From: Bdellovibrionales bacterium | GTDB lineage: Bacteria; Bdellovibrionota; UBA1018; CAIMNF01 | Assembly (NCBI GenBank): GCA_947502835.1 | Contig: CANNBJ010000004.1 | Location: 186,001-250,000 of the forward strand | DNA: 64,000 nucleotides | Direction: 5' to 3' | Shown here: piece after piece, positions 40,244-48,555 of the stretch | How the letters are laid out: each line of letters begins with the position of its first letter | Numbering within the stretch: position 1 is the stretch's first letter | Notes under the pieces: generated by a model | The model's input: the letters and a program-made list of their open reading frames with translations, nothing else | Databases searched by the model: none | What the model was told of the DNA's origin: nothing | Position numbers and translations under genes: made by a program

Positions 40244-41938
40244 ATGGCCAAACCAAAGTTCGCGTTCTCGATGAGTCGAGTCTCCAAGATTTATCCACCC
40301 AACAAAACGGTTCTCCGGGACATTTCGCTGTCGTTTTTTTATGGCGCGAAGATCGGGGTCTTGGGCTTGAACGGGGCCGGGAAGTCGACCCTCATGAAAG
40401 TGATTTCAGGCGAGGAAACGAATGTGAACGGCGAGGTGCTGCCCTCCGAAGGAGTGACCTTCGGATATTTGAAGCAGGAGCCGGAGCTTGATCCTACGAA
40501 GACCGTAAAAGAGATCGTGATGGAGGGCACAGGTGAGCTCGGTCGCGATCTGAAGCGCTTTGAAGAGATCGGCCTTAAGTTCGCGGATCCAGAGCTTGAC
40601 CCCGATGAAATGACGAAGCTTCTTGAGGAGCAAGCAGTCATTCAGGAGCGGATTGAGGCAAAAGATGGCTGGGACATTGATCGCAAGCTCGAAGTGTCGA
40701 TGGAGGCTCTTCGCTGTCCTCCTGCTGATACTCCGGTGAAGAATCTTTCGGGCGGGGAACGAAGGCGCGTGGCGCTGTGCCGACTGCTCATCCAGCGGCC
40801 GGATGTGTTGCTGCTCGATGAACCGACCAACCATCTGGATGCCGAGTCGGTTGCATGGCTTGAGGATTTTTTGCAAAAATACGAGGGTACTGTCATTGCG
40901 GTCACCCACGATCGCTACTTCCTCGACAATATCGCGGGCTGGATTTTGGAACTGGACCGCGGACATGGAATCCCTTGGGAAGGAAACTATTCAAGCTGGC
41001 TTGAGCAAAAACAAAATCGTCTCGCCCAGGAAGAAAAAGCCGAGACCAAGCGCCAGAAGACCTTGGAGCGGGAACTTGAGTGGATTCGCATGAGTCCGAA
41101 GGCACGTCAGGCAAAGAGCAAGGCGCGGGTGAGTGCCTATGAGCAGCTTTTGAATGAAAACCAGGGGGGCCGCCGTGACGAGGAAATGGAAATCTTCATT
41201 CCTGCGGGCCCAAGGCTTGGATCTGTGGTGATCGAGGCCGAGAATCTTTCCAAAGCATTCGGAAGCAAACTCTTGTTTGAGAATCTGAACTTCAAGCTCC
41301 CTCCGGGCAGCATTGTCGGAATCATCGGCGGGAACGGAGCCGGAAAGTCGACGCTCTTCAAGATGCTTGCGGGACTCGACAAACCGGATGGCGGCGCCAT
41401 TCGCCTCGGAGATACCGTGAAGCTCGGATACGTGGATCAATCGCGCGACAGTCTGAACTCGGAGAACACCGTATGGGAAGAGATTGCCGGAGGAAAGAAC
41501 GAGACGGTGCTTCTTGGCAACCGCGAGGTTTCCTCAAGGTCGTATTGTTCCCGATTCAATTTCACAGGATCCGATCAGCAGAAACAAGTGGGAATCCTTT
41601 CGGGCGGGGAGCGCAACCGTGTGCATCTGGCCAAGATGTTGAAGTCGGGCGCGAACGTGCTTTTGCTCGATGAGCCGACGAACGACCTCGATGTGAATAC
41701 GCTTCGGGCTCTTGAAGAGGCGCTCGTGAACTTTGCGGGTACCGCTCTTGTGATCTCGCACGATCGCTGGTTCCTGAACCGGGTGGCGACTCACATTCTT
41801 GCCTTCGAGGGCGACTCGAAGGTCGAGTTCTTTGAAGGAAACTTCCAAGACTACGAAGAGGACAAAAAGCGCAGACTCGGCGCCGAAGCATTGATGCCGA
41901 AACGGGTAAGACACCGCTCGATCGAAGCCTTCCGGTAG
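40244..41938 (+). CDS. ettA: ABC-F protein EttA (energy-dependent translational throttle)
   Basis: The 564-residue protein has two ABC domains: Walker A GLNGAGKST (residues 41-49) with LSGGERRRVALCR and LLLDEPTNHLDAES, then GGNGAGKST with LSGGERNRVHLAK and LLLDEPTNDLDVNT. Between them is the 'arm' and a charged linker (QKTLERELEWIRMSPKARQ), both characteristic of EttA. It binds the ribosomal E site and gates entry into elongation by ATP/ADP ratio. Length is close to E. coli EttA (555). It appears monocistronic, ending in front of the copy B hairpin. Confidence 0.93.
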   Translation: MAKPKFAFSMSRVSKIYPPNKTVLRDISLSFFYGAKIGVLGLNGAGKSTLMKVISGEETNVNGEVLPSEGVTFGYLKQEPELDPTKTVKEIVMEGTGELGRDLKRFEEIGLKFADPELDPDEMTKLLEEQAVIQERIEAKDGWDIDRKLEVSMEALRCPPADTPVKNLSGGERRRVALCRLLIQRPDVLLLDEPTNHLDAESVAWLEDFLQKYEGTVIAVTHDRYFLDNIAGWILELDRGHGIPWEGNYSSWLEQKQNRLAQEEKAETKRQKTLERELEWIRMSPKARQAKSKARVSAYEQLLNENQGGRRDEEMEIFIPAGPRLGSVVIEAENLSKAFGSKLLFENLNFKLPPGSIVGIIGGNGAGKSTLFKMLAGLDKPDGGAIRLGDTVKLGYVDQSRDSLNSENTVWEEIAGGKNETVLLGNREVSSRSYCSRFNFTGSDQQKQVGILSGGERNRVHLAKMLKSGANVLLLDEPTNDLDVNTLRALEEALVNFAGTALVISHDRWFLNRVATHILAFEGDSKVEFFEGNFQDYEEDKKRRLGAEALMPKRVRHRSIEAFR

Positions 41939-41974
41939 ATTCGAACTTGGATCAGGTCAGGAGATCGACATAGT

Positions 41975-42051
41975 ACCCTTCGAAATGATTGTGTCTTGGT
42001 CTCCGAGCCGCATCCTGCGGCCTCGCTCAAAACACAATCTTTTCGAAGGGT
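41975..42051. repeat. 77-bp hairpin repeat with conserved tip (copy B)
   Basis: The arms ACCCTTCGAAATGATTGTGT (41975-41994) and ACACAATCTTTTCGAAGGGT (42032-42051) are complementary with one mismatch, and a few inner pairs extend the stem. The tip CTCCGAGCCGCATCCTGCGG (42001-42020) is identical to 20 bases in copy A, while the stem is unrelated to that of copy A. It sits between the convergent ettA and a minus-strand gene. The rest of the 41,939-42,096 gap shows nothing else. Confidence 0.8.
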
Positions 42052-42096
42052 GCAGTGTCAGGATCCGTTCCATGCTGCAAATTGAAAGCCCATCTG

Positions 42097-43266
42097 CTAG
42101 CGAGGGGGCTTGAGCGAAGTCAGGCAACCGGCATCTTTGCCGCCATCTTTTGGCTCCGGAATGAGGCGCGTGACCTGAAGCAATGCTGAGATTTCTTCAC
42201 GGGCTTTTGCCACGTTCGCTTCAGTTCTAAAGCGTCCCGCGATCTCGCGGGCTTTCAGCCAGATTCTTTCCTCTGCACCTTCGCCACCCCATGCTTGAAA
42301 CAAAGGTGCGTATCTTGAATCGGGCTGAAGAGCAGGGGATTCTGGGTTCAGCACCGGGATCAGTTTCTTCTCAAACAGATCAGACAGGGTGATTGCTTGA
42401 TTTTGAAAATGGTCAGAGATCCGGTATCCGCCGAAATCAAAAATGAATTTCCCCGCATCAGAGCCCTGAACATTCAAGACATCATAGAGAATGGTTTTGT
42501 CATTCCCGATGCTGGTTTTTTTATAGGCGCTCGTGATTCCGTATTCACGAAGGGTTTGTTCGATGTGAACGGCATTCCTTTGTTCGAGCTGTTCGGACCT
42601 TCGGATATCCCTGAAATGGGATTGGCGAAGCAAAAGGCCTGCGGGTTGAAAGGAAGCATCCACCGGTGATTTTACCTGGAATCCGAAATCAATCACAGCA
42701 TAGCTGTCAATTACACTGAACTCACTGCCTGCGTGTGCGAGGGTCCTCTTTACGAGTTTGGTGAAAGCGAACTCGCGGATCGCTTCTGCGGTCTCCATCA
42801 ATCCATTCCGGTGGCTGTTTTGGCTGATCGCTTGGGTGAGTCCGCCCGCTCCCTTCGCATCGAGAATGCCGCCCTCTACTTCGATGACAAGTGCGCGACC
42901 GTAATTCGGAGGTCTTAGGCTTGACTTCGGGTCGTGGAGGTCAATCGAGATTGCGGTATTCACTCCCCGTTTTTCACCGACGTCGACTTGGTCGCGCGAA
43001 ATGCAGGCGGCAGATTCAAGCAACCATTCATCGATCTGGGCGGTACTCATGGTACGCGTGATTTCAAAGTCTCGGCGGATCAGTTCATAATCGACTTCAA
43101 GGACTCTTGCGGTGGTGACACGAAGAGCTGGTTTCAACAGGAATTGGCTAGGATGAAAGGTGCCGATGATCTCCTGAAAGTTTTTGGGCGGAATGTGGGT
43201 GGGGGCCGCGAATGCGCCTCGATTGACCAAAAGGATAAGAAAAAAGAGGAGTCTGGGCTTTTCCAC
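42097..43266 (-). CDS. Exported protein of unknown function
   Basis: The 389-residue form starts at GTG 43266 (VEKPRLLFFLILLVNRGAFAAP), which gives an immediate signal peptide, and TATTTT ends 7 nt before this GTG. An upstream TTG/ATG start near 43,360-43,395 would add a charged stretch before the signal and was rejected. The mature protein mixes helices and strands; it has two motifs with Cys (SAACISRD, DAGCLTS) and no recognised catalytic signature. The segment NYGRALVIEVEGGILDAKGAGG followed by a Gly-rich turn may be an active-site or binding loop. Function is unknown. Confidence 0.55.
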   Translation of the reverse strand: MEKPRLLFFLILLVNRGAFAAPTHIPPKNFQEIIGTFHPSQFLLKPALRVTTARVLEVDYELIRRDFEITRTMSTAQIDEWLLESAACISRDQVDVGEKRGVNTAISIDLHDPKSSLRPPNYGRALVIEVEGGILDAKGAGGLTQAISQNSHRNGLMETAEAIREFAFTKLVKRTLAHAGSEFSVIDSYAVIDFGFQVKSPVDASFQPAGLLLRQSHFRDIRRSEQLEQRNAVHIEQTLREYGITSAYKKTSIGNDKTILYDVLNVQGSDAGKFIFDFGGYRISDHFQNQAITLSDLFEKKLIPVLNPESPALQPDSRYAPLFQAWGGEGAEERIWLKAREIAGRFRTEANVAKAREEISALLQVTRLIPEPKDGGKDAGCLTSLKPPR

Positions 43267-43273
43267 CTCGCGC

Positions 43274-43279
43274 AAAATA
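43274..43279 (-). promoter_or_regulatory. -10 element before GTG 43266
   Basis: TATTTT on the minus strand ends 7 nt before GTG 43266; the -35 position (CTGGAA, 17 nt away) is weak. Confidence 0.35.
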
Positions 43280-43397
43280 CCAGAATGGTCAGGGATTTCC
43301 AGCGGTAAAAAAAATTTAAATGTTTCGTAATTACATGGTTTTAAGATATCAACGGTCTTCATGGAGCGACTTGGAGTGAAGATTTTTAGAAACAATG

Positions 43398-43426
43398 TTG
43401 ACTTTTTGAATCAAGTTCTGTATCAT
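43398..43426 (+). promoter_or_regulatory. Strong promoter with an 84-nt leader
   Basis: TTGACT (43398-43403), a 17-nt spacer and TATCAT (43421-43426), close to the sigma70 consensus. Transcription would begin near 43,433, leaving a leader of about 84 nt before ATG 43517, longer than for other genes here. Confidence 0.65.
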
Positions 43427-43516
43427 GCCGATCAATTGTGTGCTCAGGTTCCTTCGTGGCGCGTATGTGGTAGTTCACGTAGAAAACAGTCTGAGTATGA
43501 AATGGAAGATCGATTT

Positions 43517-45052
43517 ATGAAGAATTGGGCAGGTTTAGTGACTTTGGTTCTCGCTCTCACCGCGTGCGGAAAGAGTCTTCAGATGAAGGCGAAGCCGGAA
43601 GACAAGGCGACGGCTGGTTCGACCGGTGATGTAAGAGTGGTCGTGACTCCAAGTCCGAGCCCGAGTCCAAGCCCTGGGGCAAGTGTTTCCACGATTACAG
43701 GGAAAGACGGGCAGGGGGTTCCAGCGAGTGGTCCTTCTGAAACTGCGACTGATCCTGCTGCGACCGCCAATGATCCTGCTGCGACCGATGGAAGTGCGGA
43801 TAAGGCTGTCCTTGCTGAGGTGAACCCAACCGATCTTCTCGCGAATACAGACGGGCAGCTCACACAGATCTCGGTGAAGGATTATTCTGAAATGCAGACT
43901 GCCTTGCTGTTTGACAACGGAACCGGAACGGATGCGATTCGCTCGGTTGGCGTTCCAGCCTGCAAGGATCCTGTGGGTTATGTGAAGAAGTCGAACCTTA
44001 TGTTCCGCGCGGTGATGTATTTCCCCAAGGCGGAAGAGATTTCTGAAATCACAAACGCTCAGCTTATCTTGCACAAAGTGGTGCGGCACAGTGAAAACGG
44101 CGGAAGAGACAGCACGAGCTTGAAGGATCAGGTGTTGTGCCTCTACGGGAACAACGGAAAACAATATTGTTCGGGAGAGATTGAGTATAACAAGGTGAAT
44201 TCGAAGGTGCTGAACGCGAACAATGAAATCAGGTCTCGCGCGTTTGCCGACGCCCAGGTCAGCAAGAATATTCCAAACAATGCCTTTCAAAACCTCAGCA
44301 CCACAGAGATGGACGCTGGTGCCAAGCTTGCGGAAGGCGATTTGGTGCTGGATTTGGCCGAGATTTTCAATCTTGGAACCATTCAGAACAATCCGACCAA
44401 TATGGACAATTTCGTGGACTTCCTCATCGACAACTCCGAGGAGTACAGCCACACCGGGTATCGCAAGTTCCGCTTTACTCTCGGGAACAATGTGTACTTC
44501 GAAAGCGGTCAGCTCCGGATCCAGTATTCCCTGAAGAACGCGGAATCGACTTCCACCCAGCAGGCCCTTCAGGCGAGCGAAATCAAGAACCTGACCGATG
44601 CTGAAGCCTACGATTTCAAAGAAGGCAAGTGTGAGGATGGTGTGGCTGCAGTGAGTGCAGCAAGCCAATCGGCAAATTTCTCCCACGAGCGGCATGGCAA
44701 AAACGGAAGCACCCAGCTTACAGACTTTTTCAACGCCGGGGAAATCACAGGACTGGGAAAGGTCGCCCGAAAGCTCGACTCCTACAAGGACAAGATCGAA
44801 AAAATCAACATCTCTGTGACCGCAGGCAGTGACGCCGCTGGTACCACGGCGGCTGTAAAAGCTCGCGAAAAAATGGCAACAGAAGCTTCCGGGATCAGCA
44901 GTGTCTTGACTGCGGGTCAGGCGAAAGGGGTGAAGGATGCAAGCACCCCCAAGAAGATCAATCTTGAAATCGTGCTGAAGCCGATGGCTCCGAAGGATGC
45001 AGACGCCCTGAAGGCCAAAATCGAGCAGGAGCTGAGAACAGAATGGCCTTGA
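43517..45052 (+). CDS. Lipoprotein with low-complexity N-terminal linker, unknown function
   Basis: The 511-residue protein (start ATG 43517, MKNWAGLVTLVLALTACGKS) has a lipobox LTAC. A linker with a Pro-Ser run (SPSPSPSPG) and a duplicated ATDPAAT/ANDPAAT segment follows, then a long ordered region (about 110-420). A helical Lys/Ala-rich tail (TAAVKAREKMATEASG...) ends it. The middle contains LLFDNGTGTDAIRSVGVPAC and a second Cys at VLCLYGNNGKQYC, which may form disulphides. It is anchored to a membrane facing the periplasm or surface. GGAAG precedes the start by 8-9 nt. Longer in-frame starts near 43,361 precede the promoter and were rejected. Confidence 0.6.
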   Translation: MKNWAGLVTLVLALTACGKSLQMKAKPEDKATAGSTGDVRVVVTPSPSPSPSPGASVSTITGKDGQGVPASGPSETATDPAATANDPAATDGSADKAVLAEVNPTDLLANTDGQLTQISVKDYSEMQTALLFDNGTGTDAIRSVGVPACKDPVGYVKKSNLMFRAVMYFPKAEEISEITNAQLILHKVVRHSENGGRDSTSLKDQVLCLYGNNGKQYCSGEIEYNKVNSKVLNANNEIRSRAFADAQVSKNIPNNAFQNLSTTEMDAGAKLAEGDLVLDLAEIFNLGTIQNNPTNMDNFVDFLIDNSEEYSHTGYRKFRFTLGNNVYFESGQLRIQYSLKNAESTSTQQALQASEIKNLTDAEAYDFKEGKCEDGVAAVSAASQSANFSHERHGKNGSTQLTDFFNAGEITGLGKVARKLDSYKDKIEKINISVTAGSDAAGTTAAVKAREKMATEASGISSVLTAGQAKGVKDASTPKKINLEIVLKPMAPKDADALKAKIEQELRTEWP

Positions 45053-45075
45053 TGACCGAATGAAAAGATGACTTT

Positions 45076-45108
45076 TTCAGCGGTCGGAAGTTTCTTCCGG
45101 CCGCTGAA
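45076..45108 (+). terminator. Hairpin terminator after the 43,517-45,052 gene
   Basis: The 14-bp stem (45076-45089 with 45095-45108; one T-G pair, the rest Watson-Crick) has the loop GTTTC. A run of five T lies just before it, and a weaker TTTT lies 4 nt after. It could therefore stop transcription in either direction. Confidence 0.65.
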
Positions 45109-45151
45109 TGCGTTTTACAGGCACAAATCACAGAAACGGAAACACTGGATC

Positions 45152-45937
45152 ATGCACATTCGTGGTGAGTGGATCAAAAATAGCGATTTTTTCGACGAGT
45201 CAACGAGCCAGGTTCTTTCGCTGGTGGTGGAGCGGTGCGGGCAAGTCCTCGCAGCGGGGAAACTTCCGGTCGTTGTTTTTGACCTTGATTCCACCCTGTT
45301 TGACGTATCCCATCGCTCCTATCAGATCCTGAAGGACTGGGCCGAACACCCCGAAACTGTTCGATTCGTGGAAACTCGTGACAAGCTGTCGGACCTTGGC
45401 CCCTCTGACATGCGATACTCGCTTGAGGATGTTTGGGAGATCAAAAAAATCCCAACCGACGTGAGTCCCTTTGATCATCAGTTCAAACATGCAAAACAGT
45501 TCTGGCGCAAAAGATTCTTCAATCATGACTATCTGATCCATGACACCCCCACGCCCGGTGCAGTCGATTTTGTGAATCGTCTCTACGGGATGGGTGTAAG
45601 CATTGTTTACCTCACGGGCCGGGATATTCCACTCATGGCCTTTGGCACGTTTGATCAGCTGAAGTCCCACGGATTGCCAATCGAGCAGGAACGCACCCGG
45701 TTGATCTTAAAGCCCAAACGCCACATGGACGATCTTGAGTTCAAGTGTGGGGCGGCGGAAACCATCAAGACCTTTGGATCGGTGATCGCAAGCTTTGAAA
45801 ACGAGCCAAAGAACCTTGTCGCCATGGCGAAGGTTTTCGATCCGGATACCATGAACGTGTTCATCGAAACCGTAAGCAGTGACCACCCGGCACCCGCCGG
45901 AAAATCCATTTATCGGATTTCGGAGTTTCACTTCTGA
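45152..45937 (+). CDS. HAD-superfamily hydrolase
   Basis: The 261-residue protein (start ATG 45152) has HAD motif I VVVFDLDSTLFD, motif II VYLTGRD and a motif III Lys in LILKPKRHMDD. A motif IV-like ASFENEPKNL follows, where the usual Asp pair is Glu/Asn. Such enzymes are mostly phosphatases; a cap domain of about 90 residues lies between motifs I and II. The frame is open further upstream (to 45,068), but that stretch is the terminator hairpin, so translation from there is unlikely. It is directly followed by the radical SAM gene with no gap. Confidence 0.75.
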   Translation: MHIRGEWIKNSDFFDESTSQVLSLVVERCGQVLAAGKLPVVVFDLDSTLFDVSHRSYQILKDWAEHPETVRFVETRDKLSDLGPSDMRYSLEDVWEIKKIPTDVSPFDHQFKHAKQFWRKRFFNHDYLIHDTPTPGAVDFVNRLYGMGVSIVYLTGRDIPLMAFGTFDQLKSHGLPIEQERTRLILKPKRHMDDLEFKCGAAETIKTFGSVIASFENEPKNLVAMAKVFDPDTMNVFIETVSSDHPAPAGKSIYRISEFHF

Positions 45938-47836
45938 ATGGGGAGCGTGAAGGTTCTGAGCCTGATTCCCCCGCTCGTGCAGGTCAACACTCCGTATCCT
46001 GCCACAAGTTTCATCACGGGATTTCTCGAAAAACTCGGCTATCCCTCAGCGCAGGATGATCTCGGCCTTAAACTCGTACTGAGACTTCTGAGTGCGCGAG
46101 GGCTTCTCGCAATCAGGGATGAAGTGCTTGGTCGGGCAAAGAGCGATCCTTCGGTTTTGGCAAAGGACTCCATCCGGTTTTTTCTCGATGCTTATCCCGA
46201 CTACGAGCGCACCATTGATCCTGTGATTTCATTTCTGCAGGGCAAGGACCCGACCCTTGCGCATCGGATTGCGGCCCGAACCCTTCTTCCAGAGGGGCCA
46301 AGGTTTCAGAATCTTGAAGCAGATGACCTCTCTTGGGCATTCGGGCTCATGGGCACACAGGATCAGGCCAAGCATCTGGCAAGCCTTTATATCGATGATT
46401 TGACCGATGTGATCTCGCACGGGGTTGACTCTGCGTTCTCTCTCTCTCGCTACGGCGAAAAGCTTGCTGCAAGTGCCCCGACCTTTGATCCTCTCCTGGC
46501 CGCATTAAGGAATGGTGGAGGGCTCATTGCTGAGATGATTCGGGAGCTTGCCGTTCATTCCATCGAAACGCACAAGCCGGATGTGGTTTTGATCACGATT
46601 CCTTTTCCCGGGTGCGTGCTCGGTGCGCTTAGGATTGCGAAGGCGATCAAAGCCCATGCACCATCGGTAAAGATCGGAATCGGCGGGGGATACGTCAATA
46701 CCGAGCTCAGGCGGCTCAAGGACGGGCGGATCTTTCAGTTCGTCGATGCCATCACGCTTGATGACGGGGAGCGCCCCCTTGAATTGCTTCTTGAACACTG
46801 GTCAGGGAAAGTAGGCCGCGAATCACTCCTTCGAACGTATCTTCGCGGGACAAAGGCACAGGGGAGTGTGGAGTATTGTAGTTCCGGGTCTGAGCATGAC
46901 CATCCCCAGATCGCAACCGGGTATCCGACGCTCAGGGGCCTTCCGATCGGGGATTATCTTTCTTTGGTGGAAATGCTGAATCCGATGCACCGGTTTTGGT
47001 CTGATCTTCACTGGAACAAGGTGATGCTCGCACACGGCTGTTATTGGCATCAGTGCAGTTTTTGCGACATCAGCCTTGATTACATCAAGCGCTACGAATT
47101 ATCGCCGGTTGACATGACCATTGAGCGGATGAAGAGGCTCAAGGCCGAAAGCGGATCGAGCGGGTTTCATTTCGTCGATGAGGCAGCGCCTCCGGTTGCG
47201 CTCAAGGATCTCTCCCATCGGCTGATTGAGGAAAAGCTCTCCTTTAGCTGGTGGGGCAATATCCGCTTTGAAAAGACCTTTACCCGAGAGCTCACGGCAC
47301 TCATGAGCGATGCCGGTTGCGTTGCCGTATCAGGCGGTCTTGAGGTTGCATCCGACCGCTTGCTGAAAAAGATGAAAAAGGGGGTCACGGTGGAGCAGGT
47401 TGCCCGCGTGACCCGAAATTTCCGCGAAGCCGGAGTCCTGGTTCACGCCTACCTCATGTACGGATTCCCAACCCAGACCGCGCAGGAAACGATCGACAGT
47501 CTCGAGCGCGTGCGCCAGCTCTTCGCGGCCGGATGTCTCAGTTCCGCATTCTGGCATCGGTTTTCCACAACAGCCCATTCTGCTGTGGGCCTTGCTCCCG
47601 AGGAGTACGGGGTCAAGATCCAAAGAAACGGCGAAGTGCAGTTTGCCGAGAATGATCTTGAGTTCCGGGACCTGGCAGGGGTCGATCATGATCGCTACGG
47701 TTTTGGTTTACGGAAGGCCGTCTATAATTTCATGCTCGGAATAGGGTTGGACCAGGATGTGAGATCGTGGTTTGATTTCAAGGTTCCAAGGCCTGAGGTG
47801 GATCCCGGGCTCGTACGAAAGGCGCTTGAGTCATGA
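45938..47836 (+). CDS. B12-binding-domain radical SAM protein
   Basis: The 632-residue protein has an N-terminal region of about 200 residues with VLSLIPPLVQVNTPYPATSF. Next is a Rossmann-type cobalamin-binding domain (about 205-300, VVLITIPFPGCVLGALRIAK ... KIGIGGGYVN), and then a radical SAM core with a CYWHQCSFC cluster motif (Cys-x4-Cys-x2-Cys). Family relatives methylate or rearrange unactivated carbons, often in natural-product or cofactor pathways. The substrate here is unknown. It follows the HAD gene stop without a gap, and its stop overlaps the response-regulator start (ATGA). ATG 45938 was taken; GTG 45947 is possible. Confidence 0.8.
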   Translation: MGSVKVLSLIPPLVQVNTPYPATSFITGFLEKLGYPSAQDDLGLKLVLRLLSARGLLAIRDEVLGRAKSDPSVLAKDSIRFFLDAYPDYERTIDPVISFLQGKDPTLAHRIAARTLLPEGPRFQNLEADDLSWAFGLMGTQDQAKHLASLYIDDLTDVISHGVDSAFSLSRYGEKLAASAPTFDPLLAALRNGGGLIAEMIRELAVHSIETHKPDVVLITIPFPGCVLGALRIAKAIKAHAPSVKIGIGGGYVNTELRRLKDGRIFQFVDAITLDDGERPLELLLEHWSGKVGRESLLRTYLRGTKAQGSVEYCSSGSEHDHPQIATGYPTLRGLPIGDYLSLVEMLNPMHRFWSDLHWNKVMLAHGCYWHQCSFCDISLDYIKRYELSPVDMTIERMKRLKAESGSSGFHFVDEAAPPVALKDLSHRLIEEKLSFSWWGNIRFEKTFTRELTALMSDAGCVAVSGGLEVASDRLLKKMKKGVTVEQVARVTRNFREAGVLVHAYLMYGFPTQTAQETIDSLERVRQLFAAGCLSSAFWHRFSTTAHSAVGLAPEEYGVKIQRNGEVQFAENDLEFRDLAGVDHDRYGFGLRKAVYNFMLGIGLDQDVRSWFDFKVPRPEVDPGLVRKALES

Positions 47837-48555
47837 GTGTTTCGGATTCCGGTGGGAAAAAGAGAGTGTTGATTGTTGAGGATGAGCCTCTTTTGCGTGA
47901 GGTTCTTCGCGATTTTTTGTCAGAACACTTTGAGGTTTCCGAGTGTGCAACAGGGGTTGATGCAGTGCGCCTTGCAACCGAACTCCACCCGGATGTGATC
48001 TTGATGGATGTGATGATGCCCGGGATGGATGGAATCACGGCGGTCAAGAAGATCAGGGAAAGCGAGGAAACCCGATTGATCCCCGTGTTGATGCTGACCG
48101 CAGTCAATTCCACAGCCAACCGGATCGAGGCATTTGGTCTAGGAGCGGATGACTACATCGCCAAGCCCTTTGATTTCGATGAGGTGTTGGCACGGATCAA
48201 ATCCAAGCTTTCAAGGATCAGGGATTTCCAGAAAAGACCCGGCTCGAGGGTTGAGTTGGGCAATTTGGTCATGGAAAAGCGGAGCCGTGAGGTGTTTGTT
48301 TCAGGAAAGATCATCGATCTCGGACCCGTCGAGTATGGAATCCTCGAGCTCTTGCTCGATTGCGACGGGGGAGTGGTGACCCGAAAGGGCATCATGGATG
48401 GAGTCTGGAAAGATGACACAAAAAACGATCGCTTGATTGATGCGCACCTTACGTCCTTGCGAAAAAAGATTACGGACTTCTCAGGCGAAATCCAAACGGT
48501 CTACGGAGAGGGGTACCGGATCAAGCTTACAACTGGTACCCAAGTCCAAAACTGA
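47833..48555 (+). CDS. OmpR/PhoB-family response regulator
   Basis: The 240-residue protein has a receiver domain with acidic VEDEPLLREV, phospho-acceptor Asp59 in VILMDVMMPGMDG and the Lys in DDYIAKPFD. A C-terminal winged-helix Trans_reg_C domain follows (FVSGKIIDLGPVEYGILELL ... YGEGYRIK). It is a DNA-binding two-component output protein. Translation is coupled to the radical SAM gene by ATGA, and no histidine kinase gene is adjacent, so its kinase must be elsewhere. The 3' end overlaps the convergent outer-membrane gene by 29 bp. It may regulate the upstream enzyme genes or the opposed motor operon. Confidence 0.88.
   Translation: MSVSDSGGKKRVLIVEDEPLLREVLRDFLSEHFEVSECATGVDAVRLATELHPDVILMDVMMPGMDGITAVKKIRESEETRLIPVLMLTAVNSTANRIEAFGLGADDYIAKPFDFDEVLARIKSKLSRIRDFQKRPGSRVELGNLVMEKRSREVFVSGKIIDLGPVEYGILELLLDCDGGVVTRKGIMDGVWKDDTKNDRLIDAHLTSLRKKITDFSGEIQTVYGEGYRIKLTTGTQVQN

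Noticed and set aside
45068-45151. N-terminal extension of the HAD protein from ATG 45068
   Set aside because: This stretch forms the 14-bp terminator hairpin; the conserved domain starts after ATG 45152.
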